From NCBI RefSeq assembly GCF_016889705.1, contig NZ_CP069526.1:6510001-6574000 (forward strand): a DNA stretch of 64,000 bases. Direction: 5' to 3'. Within the stretch, counting starts at the first letter, position 1, and the number at the start of each line of letters is the position of its first letter. Made by a program: the position numbers and the translations under genes. The notes under the pieces are model-generated. The model saw only the letters and a program-made list of their open reading frames with translations, did not search any database and was not told the origin of the DNA. This stretch comes from Amycolatopsis sp. FDAARGOS 1241 (lineage in GTDB: Bacteria; Actinomycetota; Actinomycetes; Mycobacteriales; Pseudonocardiaceae). Positions 48,161 through 56,440 of the stretch are shown one piece after another.

Positions 48161-49513
48161 TCAGTACCGCCACAGGTGCGCCGCCACGATCTCTTCGGGG
48201 GTGCGGTCGGCCGCCCACACCGCGTCCGACGCGCGCACCGCCCGGAACGCGCCCAGCAGCTCGTCACCGAGGACCCCGGACACCCGGGGCGACGCCAGCA
48301 GCGCGGCGTCCTGCTCGGCGGGGCTCGCGGGCAACCGCAGCACGCCGCGCGTCTCGCGCTCCCCCTCGGTCCAGCCGCCCGGGTCCTCGCCGATGGGCGC
48401 CGGCAGCGGTGCGCCGTCCTCGATCCCGGCCATCCCGGCGGCCAGCACGACCGCCAGCGCGAGGTACGGGTTGGCCGACGCGTCCGACGTCTTGAGCTCG
48501 ACGTTCGCGTGGTCCGGACCGAGCAGCGCCGACCCCGGCACGTAACGCAGCGGCGCTTCGCGGTTCTCCACGCCCCAGAACGCGTACGCGCCGGCGAAGA
48601 AGCCCGGCCGCAGCCGCATCGTCGACGGCACGCTCGGAGCCGTGACGGCGGTCAGCGCGGGCAGGTCCCGCAGCAGCCCGCCGAGGTAGGCGGCGCCGTC
48701 GTCGACCGGCAGTCCCTCGCCCGCGAGCAGGTTGCCGCCCCGGTGGTGCACGGACGTGTGCAGGTGCCAGCCGTTGCCGGCCGTGGCGAGGCTCACGAGC
48801 GGCGCGAAGCTCACGGCCAGGCCGTGGGCGTGCGCGGCAGCGTGGATGGTCTGGCGGGCCAGCAGCTGGTCGTCCGCAGCCGACAGGGGATCCGTGGCGG
48901 CCAGCGAGAGCTCCAGCTGGGCCACGCCGTACTCGGCGTGCAGCTGGCCGATCTCCAGGCGGTTCGCGGCGAAGTCGTGCAGCAGGGCCGCGACGAACCC
49001 GTCGAGGCCGACGAGCGCGTGTGGGCTGTAGGCAGGGCCGGGATGCCCGGGTGCCGCCGCGACGTCCGTGCTGCCCACCGGCGTCACGGTGAACTCGAGT
49101 TCGTAGCCGGCGCGGAACTCGAGCCCACGCCGGGTGGCTTCGGCGACCTGGCGCTCCAGCACCGAGCGCTGGCAGTACGGCCAGGGCGAGCCGTCGGCGG
49201 CGACCTGCCGCGCGGGGGCCCAGGCGAGTGAGCGCTGACCGGCGAGCCGGCGCAGGCGCTCCATGACCGGCACGAGCCGGATGTCGCCGGAGGGGGTCGA
49301 GAGACCGGCGTGGCCGTAGGTGATGGCGTCGTGGCTGTCGAACACGGGAAACAACGAGGTCGCGCCGATCCCGCGCTCGGCGGCGGACGCGAGGCCGCCG
49401 ATGGGGACGATGCGCGAGCGCGGGATGCCGTTGTTGTCGGCCCAGGCGAGGTGGACCCCGCTCACCCCGGCCGCGGCCAGGTCCTTCGCCGCCGCCGACG
49501 CCGCCTTGGTCAT
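48161..49513 (-). CDS. Glutamine synthetase-like gamma-glutamyl ligase
   Basis: 450 residues from ATG 49513, six bases after GGGAGG (GTG 49519 would add two residues). Glutamine synthetase catalytic fold: metal and ATP residues in GYELEFTVTP, HAEYGVAQLELSLA, GNGWHLHTSVHHRGG, RLRPGFFAGAYAFWGVENRE and a final NPYLALAVVLAAG. It is shorter in the N-terminal beta-grasp part than GlnA, and resembles the GlnA3/GlnA4 or PuuA-like enzymes that join glutamate to amines or polyamines. With the neighbouring permeases this suggests amine catabolism or detoxification, which is inference. Confidence 0.85.
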   Translation of the reverse strand: MTKAASAAAKDLAAAGVSGVHLAWADNNGIPRSRIVPIGGLASAAERGIGATSLFPVFDSHDAITYGHAGLSTPSGDIRLVPVMERLRRLAGQRSLAWAPARQVAADGSPWPYCQRSVLERQVAEATRRGLEFRAGYELEFTVTPVGSTDVAAAPGHPGPAYSPHALVGLDGFVAALLHDFAANRLEIGQLHAEYGVAQLELSLAATDPLSAADDQLLARQTIHAAAHAHGLAVSFAPLVSLATAGNGWHLHTSVHHRGGNLLAGEGLPVDDGAAYLGGLLRDLPALTAVTAPSVPSTMRLRPGFFAGAYAFWGVENREAPLRYVPGSALLGPDHANVELKTSDASANPYLALAVVLAAGMAGIEDGAPLPAPIGEDPGGWTEGERETRGVLRLPASPAEQDAALLASPRVSGVLGDELLGAFRAVRASDAVWAADRTPEEIVAAHLWRY

Positions 49514-49534
49514 CGCCACCTCCCGGGGATCGGG

Positions 49535-50452
49535 TCAGTATCGCTGCTCGGGGTGATCCCGGCCAACGCCGGCGCTCTTGCCCGCGCCGGCAGTGGGACC
49601 GGCGCCGTCGTCCCGGCCACGCAGCGCGACCCCGGCGACCACCGCGAGCGTGCCCAGCGCCTCCGGCAGGCTCGGCACCTGGGCGAGCAGCGCGTAGCCC
49701 GTGACGCCGGCCGTCACCGGGAGCAGCGCCAGCAGCACGGCGAACCGGGCCTGGCCCACGCGGCGCAGCGCGAGCTGGTCGAGCGCGTAGGGCACCACGG
49801 TGGACAGCACCCCGACGCCGATGCCGAGCAGCAGCATACGTGGCGAAGACCACATTTCGCCCGTACCGGCCGCGAGCGGCGAGAGCACGATCGTGGCCAC
49901 GGCGAAGCCGACCGCGAGGCTGTCGATGCCGTCACCGGCCACGGCGACGCGCTTGCCGAGCACGATGTAGCCCGCCCACGCGGCCGCGGCGGCCAGGGCG
50001 AACACCACGCCCAGCGCGCCACCCGCCAGCCGCACGTCGGCGATCGCGACGACGCCGGCCGCCACCAGCACCAGCGCGCCGAGATCCCGCCGCCTGCGCG
50101 AGCCCACCGCGGCGACGACCACGGGCCCGGCGAACTCCAGCGCGACGACGGTGCCCAGCGGCAGCCGGGCGATCGCTTCGTAGAACGCGACGTTCATCAC
50201 CGCCGTGACCACACCGAACGCCGCGGCGAGCAGGAACCGCCGCCCTCGCCACGCGGCCCGCCGCGGCCGCCGCCACGCGACCAGCACGACGGCCGCCCCC
50301 AGGCAACGCAGCCAGGCCACGCCGGCGGGCGAGCCGTGCCCGAACAGCCCCACCGCGATGGCCGCGCCGGCATACATCGAAATTCCGCTGAGAACGAACA
50401 AGACCGGAGCGGGAATGGTCGCGCTGCGTTTCTCCGATAGCGTAGAACTCAC
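49535..50452 (-). CDS. EamA/DMT-superfamily transporter (RhtA-like)
   Basis: 305 residues from GTG 50452. Ten hydrophobic helices in two EamA halves; TTVVPYALDQLALRRVGQAR and GALGVVFALAAAAAWAGYIV are typical of RhtA/YddG-type exporters of threonine, homoserine or other amino acids. It ends 21 bases before the glutamine-synthetase-like start, on the same strand, so it may be first gene of that operon. Exported compound unknown. Confidence 0.85.
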   Translation of the reverse strand: MSSTLSEKRSATIPAPVLFVLSGISMYAGAAIAVGLFGHGSPAGVAWLRCLGAAVVLVAWRRPRRAAWRGRRFLLAAAFGVVTAVMNVAFYEAIARLPLGTVVALEFAGPVVVAAVGSRRRRDLGALVLVAAGVVAIADVRLAGGALGVVFALAAAAAWAGYIVLGKRVAVAGDGIDSLAVGFAVATIVLSPLAAGTGEMWSSPRMLLLGIGVGVLSTVVPYALDQLALRRVGQARFAVLLALLPVTAGVTGYALLAQVPSLPEALGTLAVVAGVALRGRDDGAGPTAGAGKSAGVGRDHPEQRY

Positions 50453-50717
50453 TCCCGCATGGTGCCTGACCTCGGAAAACCGCAGTGCGCAGGTGTCGTT
50501 GTCCTAAGGAGCGGGACACCACTACGGCAACCGGGGTAATTCGGCGTGACACAGGTCCCACCGGAGCGGGAACACTTGCGGGCCACGAAACGTCTGCAAT
50601 ATTGGAAGCACGAACACGCGGAGCCGGAGGCGATCCCCGCCGAGGGCATCACTGCCGAAGTGGGCGTAGCTGGATCGAGGTACCGGGCGACCGGTACCGG
50701 GACGGAGGGAGACTCCC

Positions 50718-50897
50718 ATGACATCACCGACGCTCACCCGCCCCGAACTGACCGCTGCCGACCGTTGCGACCGGTGCGGAGCCGCGGCTCAGGTACGCGC
50801 CGTCCTCAGCTCCGGAGGCGAGCTGCTCTTCTGCGGGCACCACGCCCGTGAGCACGAGGCCAAGCTCAAGGAACTGGCCGCGGAGATCCAGAAGTAG
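50718..50897 (+). CDS. Small zinc-binding protein (DUF7455-like)
   Basis: 59 residues from ATG 50718 with GGAGGGA upstream. LTAADRCDRCGAAAQVRAVL and GELLFCGHHAREHEAKL give a CxxC plus CxHH zinc site, the pattern of the small actinobacterial DUF7455 family, often encoded near sigma factor genes. Function unknown; probably protein or nucleic-acid contact. About 265 bases of upstream non-coding DNA contain no other gene. A perfect hairpin terminator follows. Confidence 0.87.
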   Translation: MTSPTLTRPELTAADRCDRCGAAAQVRAVLSSGGELLFCGHHAREHEAKLKELAAEIQK

Positions 50898-50926
50898 GGG
50901 CCCGCAGGGAAACGAAAACTCGACTC

Positions 50927-50961
50927 GGAGGCGGCAGGTGCGCGGAGCACCTGCCGCCTCC
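50927..50961 (+). terminator. Terminator, twin 1
   Basis: Perfect 15-bp stem GGAGGCGGCAGGTGC/GCACCTGCCGCCTCC with loop GCGGA. Its core is almost identical to the hairpin at 51344-51377. Confidence 0.88.
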
Positions 50962-51343
50962 GGTGTATCCGGGTCCGCACGAGCGCACCGCCGGGCGGGC
51001 GCTGGGCCGACCGGCTCGGCACAGCGGCCCCGATGGATCACCGTCGGCACCGGATACCGTCGCTGAACAGGCCGGTCCGAACAACCCAGTGCCGAACAGC
51101 GCAGCTTCGGACAACCGATGGCCGAACAGCGCTGTGCGAATGCCGAACGCCACTTGGCCTGTGCAACTTCCCTTTTCGCACCGGGTGCGGAATTGACAAT
51201 TCCTGTCCGGCCCGACAGGCAAAGCCCGGGCGAAACCGGGCCGTGTCCGAATTCGGATCGAATCGTGGTGAACCTCACGCGGGCCGGAAGCGCAATTCCG
51301 GCCACCCCTGACGATTCATGTCCGGTTAGCCCCCAGTGACGGC
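50962..51343. other. Gene-free segment with a run of inverted repeats
   Basis: Between convergent genes and their near-identical terminators. From 51189 to 51303 five inverted repeats follow each other: GGAATTG/CAATTCC (51189-51203), CCTGTC/GACAGG (51202-51219), GCCCGG/CCGGGC with loop GCGAAA (51224-51241), palindrome TCCGAATTCGGA (51246-51257), and GGCCGGAA/TTCCGGCC (51282-51303). To the left, at 51063-51145, the word CCGAACA or a one-base variant recurs about six times. No plausible reading frame. It could be a structured RNA, a recombination site or decayed DNA. Confidence 0.6.
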
Positions 51344-51377
51344 GAAGGCGGCAGGTGCGCGGACACCTGCCGCCTTC
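51344..51377 (-). terminator. Terminator of the xylose-type operon, twin 2
   Basis: Perfect 14-bp stem GAAGGCGGCAGGTG/CACCTGCCGCCTTC with loop CGCGGA, 15 bases beyond the stop of the ROK regulator gene. Confidence 0.88.
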
Positions 51378-51391
51378 CGCGGGTCCAGGTC

Positions 51392-52561
51392 TCAGACCGT
51401 GTCGAGGACCACTTCGAACGCGACCTCGGCCGCGCCCAGGAGCTTCACGTCGGCGCCCAGCGCCGAGCTGACGATCCGTGTGCCGCCGACCGCCCGGCTG
51501 ACCAGGCTGCGCCGGCGGACCTCCGCGGCCACCGAGCGGATCACCGAGTCCGGCAGCACTGTGAGCAGGTCGCCCAGCACCACCAGCTGCGGCCCCAGGA
51601 GGTTCACCACGTTGACGAGCCCGAGCGTCAGCCACTCCGCGAACTCGGCGAGCCGCTCGGCCGCCGCTTCGGGGTCGCGGGCCAGCTCACGCAACTCGAA
51701 CAGGATGGCGCCGCGGGCGGTGTCCTCGGGCAGGCCGAGGGCGCGGCACAGCGCCGCCTCCCCGATCTCCGTCTCCCAGCAGCCGCTGCTGCCGCAGTAG
51801 CAGGCGCGGCCGCCGGGGCGGATGACCATGTGGCCGATCTCCCCGACGTACCCGGCGCCACCTCGCAGCGACGAGCCCTGGGCGATCACGCCGCCACCGA
51901 CTCCGACGTCGGCGGACACGTAGACGGCGTCGGACGAACCGCGGGCCGCGCCGCGCAGGTGCTCGGCGAGGGCGCCGAGCTCGGCGTCGTTGCCGACCAG
52001 GACGGGGATGTTGAGCACGGCGGACAACCGCTCGCCGAGGGCGACGTCGGTCCAGCGCAGGTTCGGCGCCTCGTGCACGTGGCCGTCGGCGCGCCGCACG
52101 ACCCCGGGCACCGACACCCCGACGGCCACGGGCGTGACCCCGAGGTCGCCGGCGAGCACGGCGGCCGACTCGATCACGTGCGTGATGACCTCGTCGGCCT
52201 CCCGCATGCGCCCGCGCAGGTTCCAGCTGTTGCGGCCCAGGATCTGGCCGCCCAGCCCCACGAGCGCGAGCGCCACGTGCTCGACCTGCAGGTCGACCGC
52301 CAGCACGACCGCCGCGTGGGGCTGGGGCAGGACCAGGAGGGAGGGACGGCCCGCCCCTCGGCCCGGCCTCGGGACCCGCTCCTCGACGACCCCGGCTTCC
52401 GCGAGGCCGTCGACGAGCGTTTTGATCGTGCTCCGGTTGAGCCCGAGCTCCGCTGCCAAGCTCGCCCGGGTACTCGGCCCGCCGACGTGCAGCAGACGGA
52501 GCAGCGTCGTGCGGTTGTGCCGGCGCACCTCGTCCGGTCGTGCGACGGGTGAGTTCGTCAC
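51392..52561 (-). CDS. xylR: ROK-family transcriptional repressor (XylR/NagC type)
   Basis: 389 residues from GTG 52561. N-terminal winged helix (about 12-70: STRASLAAELGLNRSTIKTL), then a ROK sugar-kinase-like domain with VGNDAELGALAE, GVGGGVIAQGSSLRGGAGYV, GEIGHM and the zinc site CYCGSSGCWE. It should bind a sugar and leave DNA. It is the last gene of the operon (binding protein, ATPase, permease, regulator), 23 bases after the permease stop, so it would control its own synthesis. The palindrome at 56095-56119 is the likely target. Confidence 0.88.
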   Translation of the reverse strand: MTNSPVARPDEVRRHNRTTLLRLLHVGGPSTRASLAAELGLNRSTIKTLVDGLAEAGVVEERVPRPGRGAGRPSLLVLPQPHAAVVLAVDLQVEHVALALVGLGGQILGRNSWNLRGRMREADEVITHVIESAAVLAGDLGVTPVAVGVSVPGVVRRADGHVHEAPNLRWTDVALGERLSAVLNIPVLVGNDAELGALAEHLRGAARGSSDAVYVSADVGVGGGVIAQGSSLRGGAGYVGEIGHMVIRPGGRACYCGSSGCWETEIGEAALCRALGLPEDTARGAILFELRELARDPEAAAERLAEFAEWLTLGLVNVVNLLGPQLVVLGDLLTVLPDSVIRSVAAEVRRRSLVSRAVGGTRIVSSALGADVKLLGAAEVAFEVVLDTV

Positions 52562-52584
52562 CGGCTTGTGCGTGACATCGGGCG

Positions 52585-54009
52585 TCAGCGCGCCGACGCA
52601 GCCGCTCGGCGCCGCGACAGCGCGTCGACCGTGGCGGCGAGCAGCAGGACGAGACCGGTGACGATGTTCACCACGGCCGCCGACTGCTGGAGCAGGCCGA
52701 GACCGTTGTTCACGATCGCCAGCACGGCACCACCGATGACCGCGTCGATGATCCGGCCCTTGCCGCCGAACAGCGACGTGCCGCCGATGACCGCGGCACC
52801 CACCGCGAACAGCAGCGTGTTGAGGCCACCGGACTGCGGGTTGACCGAGCCGATCTTCGACGAGTACACGATCGCGCCGATCGCCGCGAACGACGAACTG
52901 ATCACGAACACACTGGTGCGCAGCTTCGCGACGTTGATACCGGCGCGGCGGGCCGCTTCCTGGTTGCCACCGACGGCGTAGAGGTGCCGGCCGTACTTCG
53001 TGCGGTTGAGCACGTAGGTGCCCGCGAACAGCAGCACCAGCACGATCGGGACGACGTACGGGACGCCGTCGATCACCACGGCGTCGTTGGACGAGCGGTT
53101 GAGCGTCAGCAGATAGGTCGCGACGGCGGAGATCACCGCGATCACACCGACCTTGAACAGGACGATCGGCGTCGGCTGCACCACGAGACCGCGTTTGAGC
53201 CGCGAGAAGTGCTGGCCCAGCGCGATGAGCGCGTAGCCGCCGACCGAGATGATGAACAGGACCCAGCTGCCGAGCACCGACAGGTTGCCATTGGCCACCG
53301 CGTTGAGGGTGTCGTCCGTGCTGATCGGCAGCGTGCCGCCCTCACCGATGAACTGCAGGATCACGCCCTGCCACACGATGAACAGCGCCAGCGTCACGAC
53401 GAACGACGGCATGCCGATCTTCGACACGAGGAAACCGGTGATGCAGCCGATGGCGGTGCCGGTGGTGATCGCGATGACCATCTCCAGCCACGCGTTCTGC
53501 GGAGCTCCGATCAGGATCACCACGATGCCGACGAGCGACACCGCCGCGCCGGCCCAGATCCGCTGCAGCAGCGCGAGGATCACGGCGAGTGCGAGCACCG
53601 CGATGAACGTGATGAACACGCCGGTGCCCATCGAGCCCAGCAGGTTGCCGTTGCGCACGTAGTGCAGTGCCATCAGCGAGGCGGCCACACCGGACGCGGT
53701 ACCGGCCGACAGGTCGATCTCCCCCAGCAGCAGCACGAACACGATGCCCATCGCGATGATGGTCTGGCCCGCGCCCTGCGCGAGCAGGTTCGCGATGTTG
53801 CGCAGCGTGAAGAAGTCGCTCGAGAGGGCGCTGAAGAGGATCGCCAGGACGATCACGCCGAGCACGGCGGGGATCGAGCCGAGCTGGCCGTCCTTCATCC
53901 GCGCGAAGTAGTCCTTGATCGCCTCGCCCGTCGACATCGACGTGGTGTCGATGCCGAAGTCGGCGATCGCCGCGTCCGGCTTGGCGGACTTCGCAGGGGT
54001 CTCAGTCAT
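52585..54009 (-). CDS. xylH: Xylose/ribose-type ABC transporter permease
   Basis: 474 residues from ATG 54009. About twelve membrane helices; LSSDFFTLRNIANLLAQGAG, LLGEIDLSAGTASGVAASLM, KIGMPSFVVTLALFIVWQG and YGRHLYAVGGNQEAARRAGI are the usual motifs of the BPD_transp_2 sugar permeases, and the length fits XylH rather than RbsC. It forms the membrane pore with the ATPase of the preceding gene (22 bases upstream in transcription). Substrate is probably a pentose. Confidence 0.92.
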   Translation of the reverse strand: MTETPAKSAKPDAAIADFGIDTTSMSTGEAIKDYFARMKDGQLGSIPAVLGVIVLAILFSALSSDFFTLRNIANLLAQGAGQTIIAMGIVFVLLLGEIDLSAGTASGVAASLMALHYVRNGNLLGSMGTGVFITFIAVLALAVILALLQRIWAGAAVSLVGIVVILIGAPQNAWLEMVIAITTGTAIGCITGFLVSKIGMPSFVVTLALFIVWQGVILQFIGEGGTLPISTDDTLNAVANGNLSVLGSWVLFIISVGGYALIALGQHFSRLKRGLVVQPTPIVLFKVGVIAVISAVATYLLTLNRSSNDAVVIDGVPYVVPIVLVLLFAGTYVLNRTKYGRHLYAVGGNQEAARRAGINVAKLRTSVFVISSSFAAIGAIVYSSKIGSVNPQSGGLNTLLFAVGAAVIGGTSLFGGKGRIIDAVIGGAVLAIVNNGLGLLQQSAAVVNIVTGLVLLLAATVDALSRRRAAASAR

Positions 54010-54031
54010 GTCCGGTTTTCTTTCTCGTTGC

Positions 54032-54805
54032 TCACAGCACGACGGATTCGGGGCGGGCCAGGCCGAGGTCGCCCGAGCGGCCGGAGGTGATGAGCTCCAC
54101 CACCTGGCTCGTCGTCACGTCCTTGGTCTGGACCTCGGCGACCAGGCGGCCCAGGTACAGCACGTCGATGCGGTCGGCGACCTCGAAGACGTCCGCCATG
54201 TTGTGGCTGATCAGCACCACACCGAGACCTTGCTCGGCCAGCCGGCGGACCAGGTCGAGGACCTGGCGGGTCTGGGCGACACCGAGAGCGGCGGTCGGCT
54301 CGTCGAGGATCACGACCTTGCTGTTCCACAGCACCGACTTGGCGATGGCCACGGTCTGGCGCTGACCACCGGAGAGCGCGGACACGGGCGTGCGCACCGA
54401 CTTGACGGTGCGCACCGAGAGGGAGGCCAGCGTTTCGCGCGCGGCCTGTTCCATGCTCGCTTCGTCCATCAGCCAGCTGCTGCCGCGCTCACGGCCGAGG
54501 AACATGTTCTGCACGATGTCGAGGTTGTCGGCCAGCGCGAGGTCCTGGTAGACGACCTCGATGCCGAGGGAGGCGGCGTCCTTCGGGTTGTGGATGTGGA
54601 CTTCCTGGCCGTTGAACTTCACCGTGCCCGTGTCGTACGGGTGGATGCCGGCGATGCACTTGACCATCGTCGATTTGCCGGCACCGTTGTCGCCGACGAG
54701 CGCGGTCACTTCACCGGCCCGCACGGCGAAGTCCACGTCGTGGAGGACGTGGACCGGACCGAAGCTCTTGTTCAGGCCTTTGATGTCGAGAATGGGCTCA
54801 CTCAT
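54032..54805 (-). CDS. xylG: Sugar ABC transporter ATPase (single-domain)
   Basis: 257 residues from ATG 54805. One ATPase domain: Walker A GDNGAGKS, Q loop VYQDLALADNLD, signature LSGGQRQTVAIA, Walker B KVVILDEPTAALG, H loop VVLISHNMADV. Classical XylG and RbsA proteins have two such domains; this half-size form is common in actinobacteria and works as a dimer. It energises the XylH-like permease. A 14-bp hairpin lies between this gene and the upstream binding-protein gene. Confidence 0.92.
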   Translation of the reverse strand: MSEPILDIKGLNKSFGPVHVLHDVDFAVRAGEVTALVGDNGAGKSTMVKCIAGIHPYDTGTVKFNGQEVHIHNPKDAASLGIEVVYQDLALADNLDIVQNMFLGRERGSSWLMDEASMEQAARETLASLSVRTVKSVRTPVSALSGGQRQTVAIAKSVLWNSKVVILDEPTAALGVAQTRQVLDLVRRLAEQGLGVVLISHNMADVFEVADRIDVLYLGRLVAEVQTKDVTTSQVVELITSGRSGDLGLARPESVVL

Positions 54806-54834
54806 GGGGTTCGCTGTTCTCTCGCGTGGGTACC

Positions 54835-54871
54835 GGGCCGGGATGCGTCGTCGGGGTACGCATCCCGGCCC
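54835..54871 (-). promoter_or_regulatory. Intercistronic hairpin between xylF and xylG
   Basis: Perfect 14-bp stem GGGCCGGGATGCGT/ACGCATCCCGGCCC with a 9-nt loop, starting 31 bases after the xylF stop. Such hairpins commonly protect the upstream binding-protein mRNA or partly terminate, giving more binding protein than transporter. Confidence 0.7.
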
Positions 54872-54901
54872 GGCTGCTGGGTTGGTGCTACGCGGTACGG
54901 G

Positions 54902-56035
54902 TCAGCTGATGCCGTACTGGGTGCACTTCGCGGCGACGTCGCCGGTGCAGACCTCGGACGCCTTGACGTAACCCTGCTGGATCACGGTCTTGACGTCGTT
55001 GACCGTGATCAGCTGCGGGGTCAGCAGAACCGACTTGAGGTCACGGTTGTTCTTCGGGTCGTGCAGCGTGCCGGTGGCGATCGCGTCGGCGGCGGCCGTG
55101 TCGCCCTTGGCCAGCGCCGCGGCCAGCTTGGCGGTGTTGTCCGCCTCCTGCTTGATCGGCTTGAAGATCGTCAGCAGCTGGTCACCGCGCAGGATCGCCT
55201 GCAGGCCGGCCGCGGTCGCGTCCTGGCCGGTGACCGGGACCTTGCCGTTGAGCTGGTACTTCTTCAGCACGGTGATGACCGCGCCCGCGAGCTCGTCGTT
55301 CGCCGCGACGACACCGTCGACCTTGTTGCCCACGCGGGTCATGATCTGCTCGAAGGTCGTGCCGCCGACCTGCGGGTCCCAGTCGTTGATCGGCTGCTTC
55401 TGGACCAGCGTCAGCGCGCCCGAGGAGTACAGCGGCTTGAGGACCTTGTCGTGGCCGTCGCCGAACAGGGTCGCGTTGTTGTCCGTCGGGGCGCCCTCGA
55501 GCTGGACGACCGCGGCACCCTTCTTGTCCTTAAGCGCGTCGGCCATGCCCTGCGCCTGCAGCTCGCCGACCTTCTCGTTGTCGAACGAGACGTAGTAGCC
55601 GGCCGAACCGCCGAGGCTCGGACGGTCGTAGTCGATGACCGGGATGCCCGCGGTCTTCGCCTTGGCCTCGATCGCGGCACCGACGGCCGGGTCGGACGGG
55701 GCGATGACCAGGACCTTGACGCCCTGGCTGATGAAACCGTCGGCCAGCGTCGAGAACTTCTGGTTGTCACCCTGGGCGTTCTGGATGTCGGCGCTGAAGC
55801 CCTGGGCCTGGAGAGCGGCCTGCAGCATCGGCTTGTCGAACGCCTCCCACCGGGCGGAGGTGGCGGTCTCGGGCAGGATCACGCCGACCTTGCCGTTGGC
55901 GCCGCCGCCCGCCGGAGCGGAAGCCGAGGCGGAGGTGTCCCCCGAGCCCCCGGTGTTCGAGTTGGCACCGCACGCGGTGAGCACCAAGCCGGCGCTCGCC
56001 GTGGCGGCAAGGAGGGTAAGGGTTCTGCTGCGCAT
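54902..56035 (-). CDS. xylF: Sugar ABC transporter substrate-binding lipoprotein (XylF type)
   Basis: 377 residues from ATG 56035 (GAAGGAACGAGG upstream). Lipoprotein signal MRSRTLTLLAATASAGLV ending LTACG, a Ser/Ala/Gly linker (about 25-50), then a periplasmic-binding-protein type 1 fold: KVGVILPETATSARWEAFDK, VLVIAPSDPAVGAAIEAKAK, IPVIDYDRPSLG, DGVVAANDELAGAVI, VPVTGQDATAAGLQAIL. These match xylose-binding XylF. First gene of the operon, behind the palindromic operator. No xylose isomerase or xylulokinase gene is in the window. Confidence 0.92.
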   Translation of the reverse strand: MRSRTLTLLAATASAGLVLTACGANSNTGGSGDTSASASAPAGGGANGKVGVILPETATSARWEAFDKPMLQAALQAQGFSADIQNAQGDNQKFSTLADGFISQGVKVLVIAPSDPAVGAAIEAKAKTAGIPVIDYDRPSLGGSAGYYVSFDNEKVGELQAQGMADALKDKKGAAVVQLEGAPTDNNATLFGDGHDKVLKPLYSSGALTLVQKQPINDWDPQVGGTTFEQIMTRVGNKVDGVVAANDELAGAVITVLKKYQLNGKVPVTGQDATAAGLQAILRGDQLLTIFKPIKQEADNTAKLAAALAKGDTAAADAIATGTLHDPKNNRDLKSVLLTPQLITVNDVKTVIQQGYVKASEVCTGDVAAKCTQYGIS

Positions 56036-56094
56036 CCTCGTTCCTTCCGGATCATGCTCGCGGCGGCGATCCGGGAGCCCGGCGCACCGCTGCG

Positions 56095-56119
56095 CATATG
56101 TTGTGGCCGACAACATATG
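56095..56119. promoter_or_regulatory. Palindromic operator upstream of xylF
   Basis: CATATGTTGT and ACAACATATG form a perfect 10-bp inverted pair around GGCCG, 60 bases before the xylF start. The A+T-rich arms stand out from the surrounding G+C-rich DNA, as expected for a ROK repressor site. The operon's own ROK protein is the natural candidate; its binding is not shown. Confidence 0.7.
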
Positions 56120-56277
56120 CCGCCGAGCTGCTTCGCGGAAGATAGCGGGATCGATTAAATGACACCAATTGGACACGGTTCGGCAACGCGGGCTGAACAC
56201 AGCCCGGAAAGGGTAGATCCACTGACGGAGTGATCGCCGGCGCGCACCCAGCGTGACGCTCTCGGTCGAGGCTGACT

Positions 56278-56355
56278 CTTCGTGAGCCGAACCCGCAGTG
56301 CAGCGCCCCGGGCACGCTTCGTGAGCGGAACCAGTCGTGGGGCGCTGATCCTGGC
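56278..56355. repeat. Two-unit 39-base tandem repeat
   Basis: CTTCGTGAGCCGAACC (56278-56293) and CTTCGTGAGCGGAACC (56317-56332) are 39 bases apart, with weaker similarity continuing past each. It lies in the 405-base gap between xylF and the helicase gene; apart from this and the operator I see nothing there. Confidence 0.5.
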
Positions 56356-56440
56356 GTCACGCCCACGGCGGCAGGATTCGGACATCGGCGCCGGTGCCCC
56401 GGCCTTTCGCCGAACTCACCGTTGCCCGGACGGCCGACCG

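Noticed and set aside
51063..51303. Pentapeptide-repeat protein gene
   Set aside because: Minus-strand strings look vaguely like pentapeptides, but there is no start, no regular five-residue phase and the stretch is too short.
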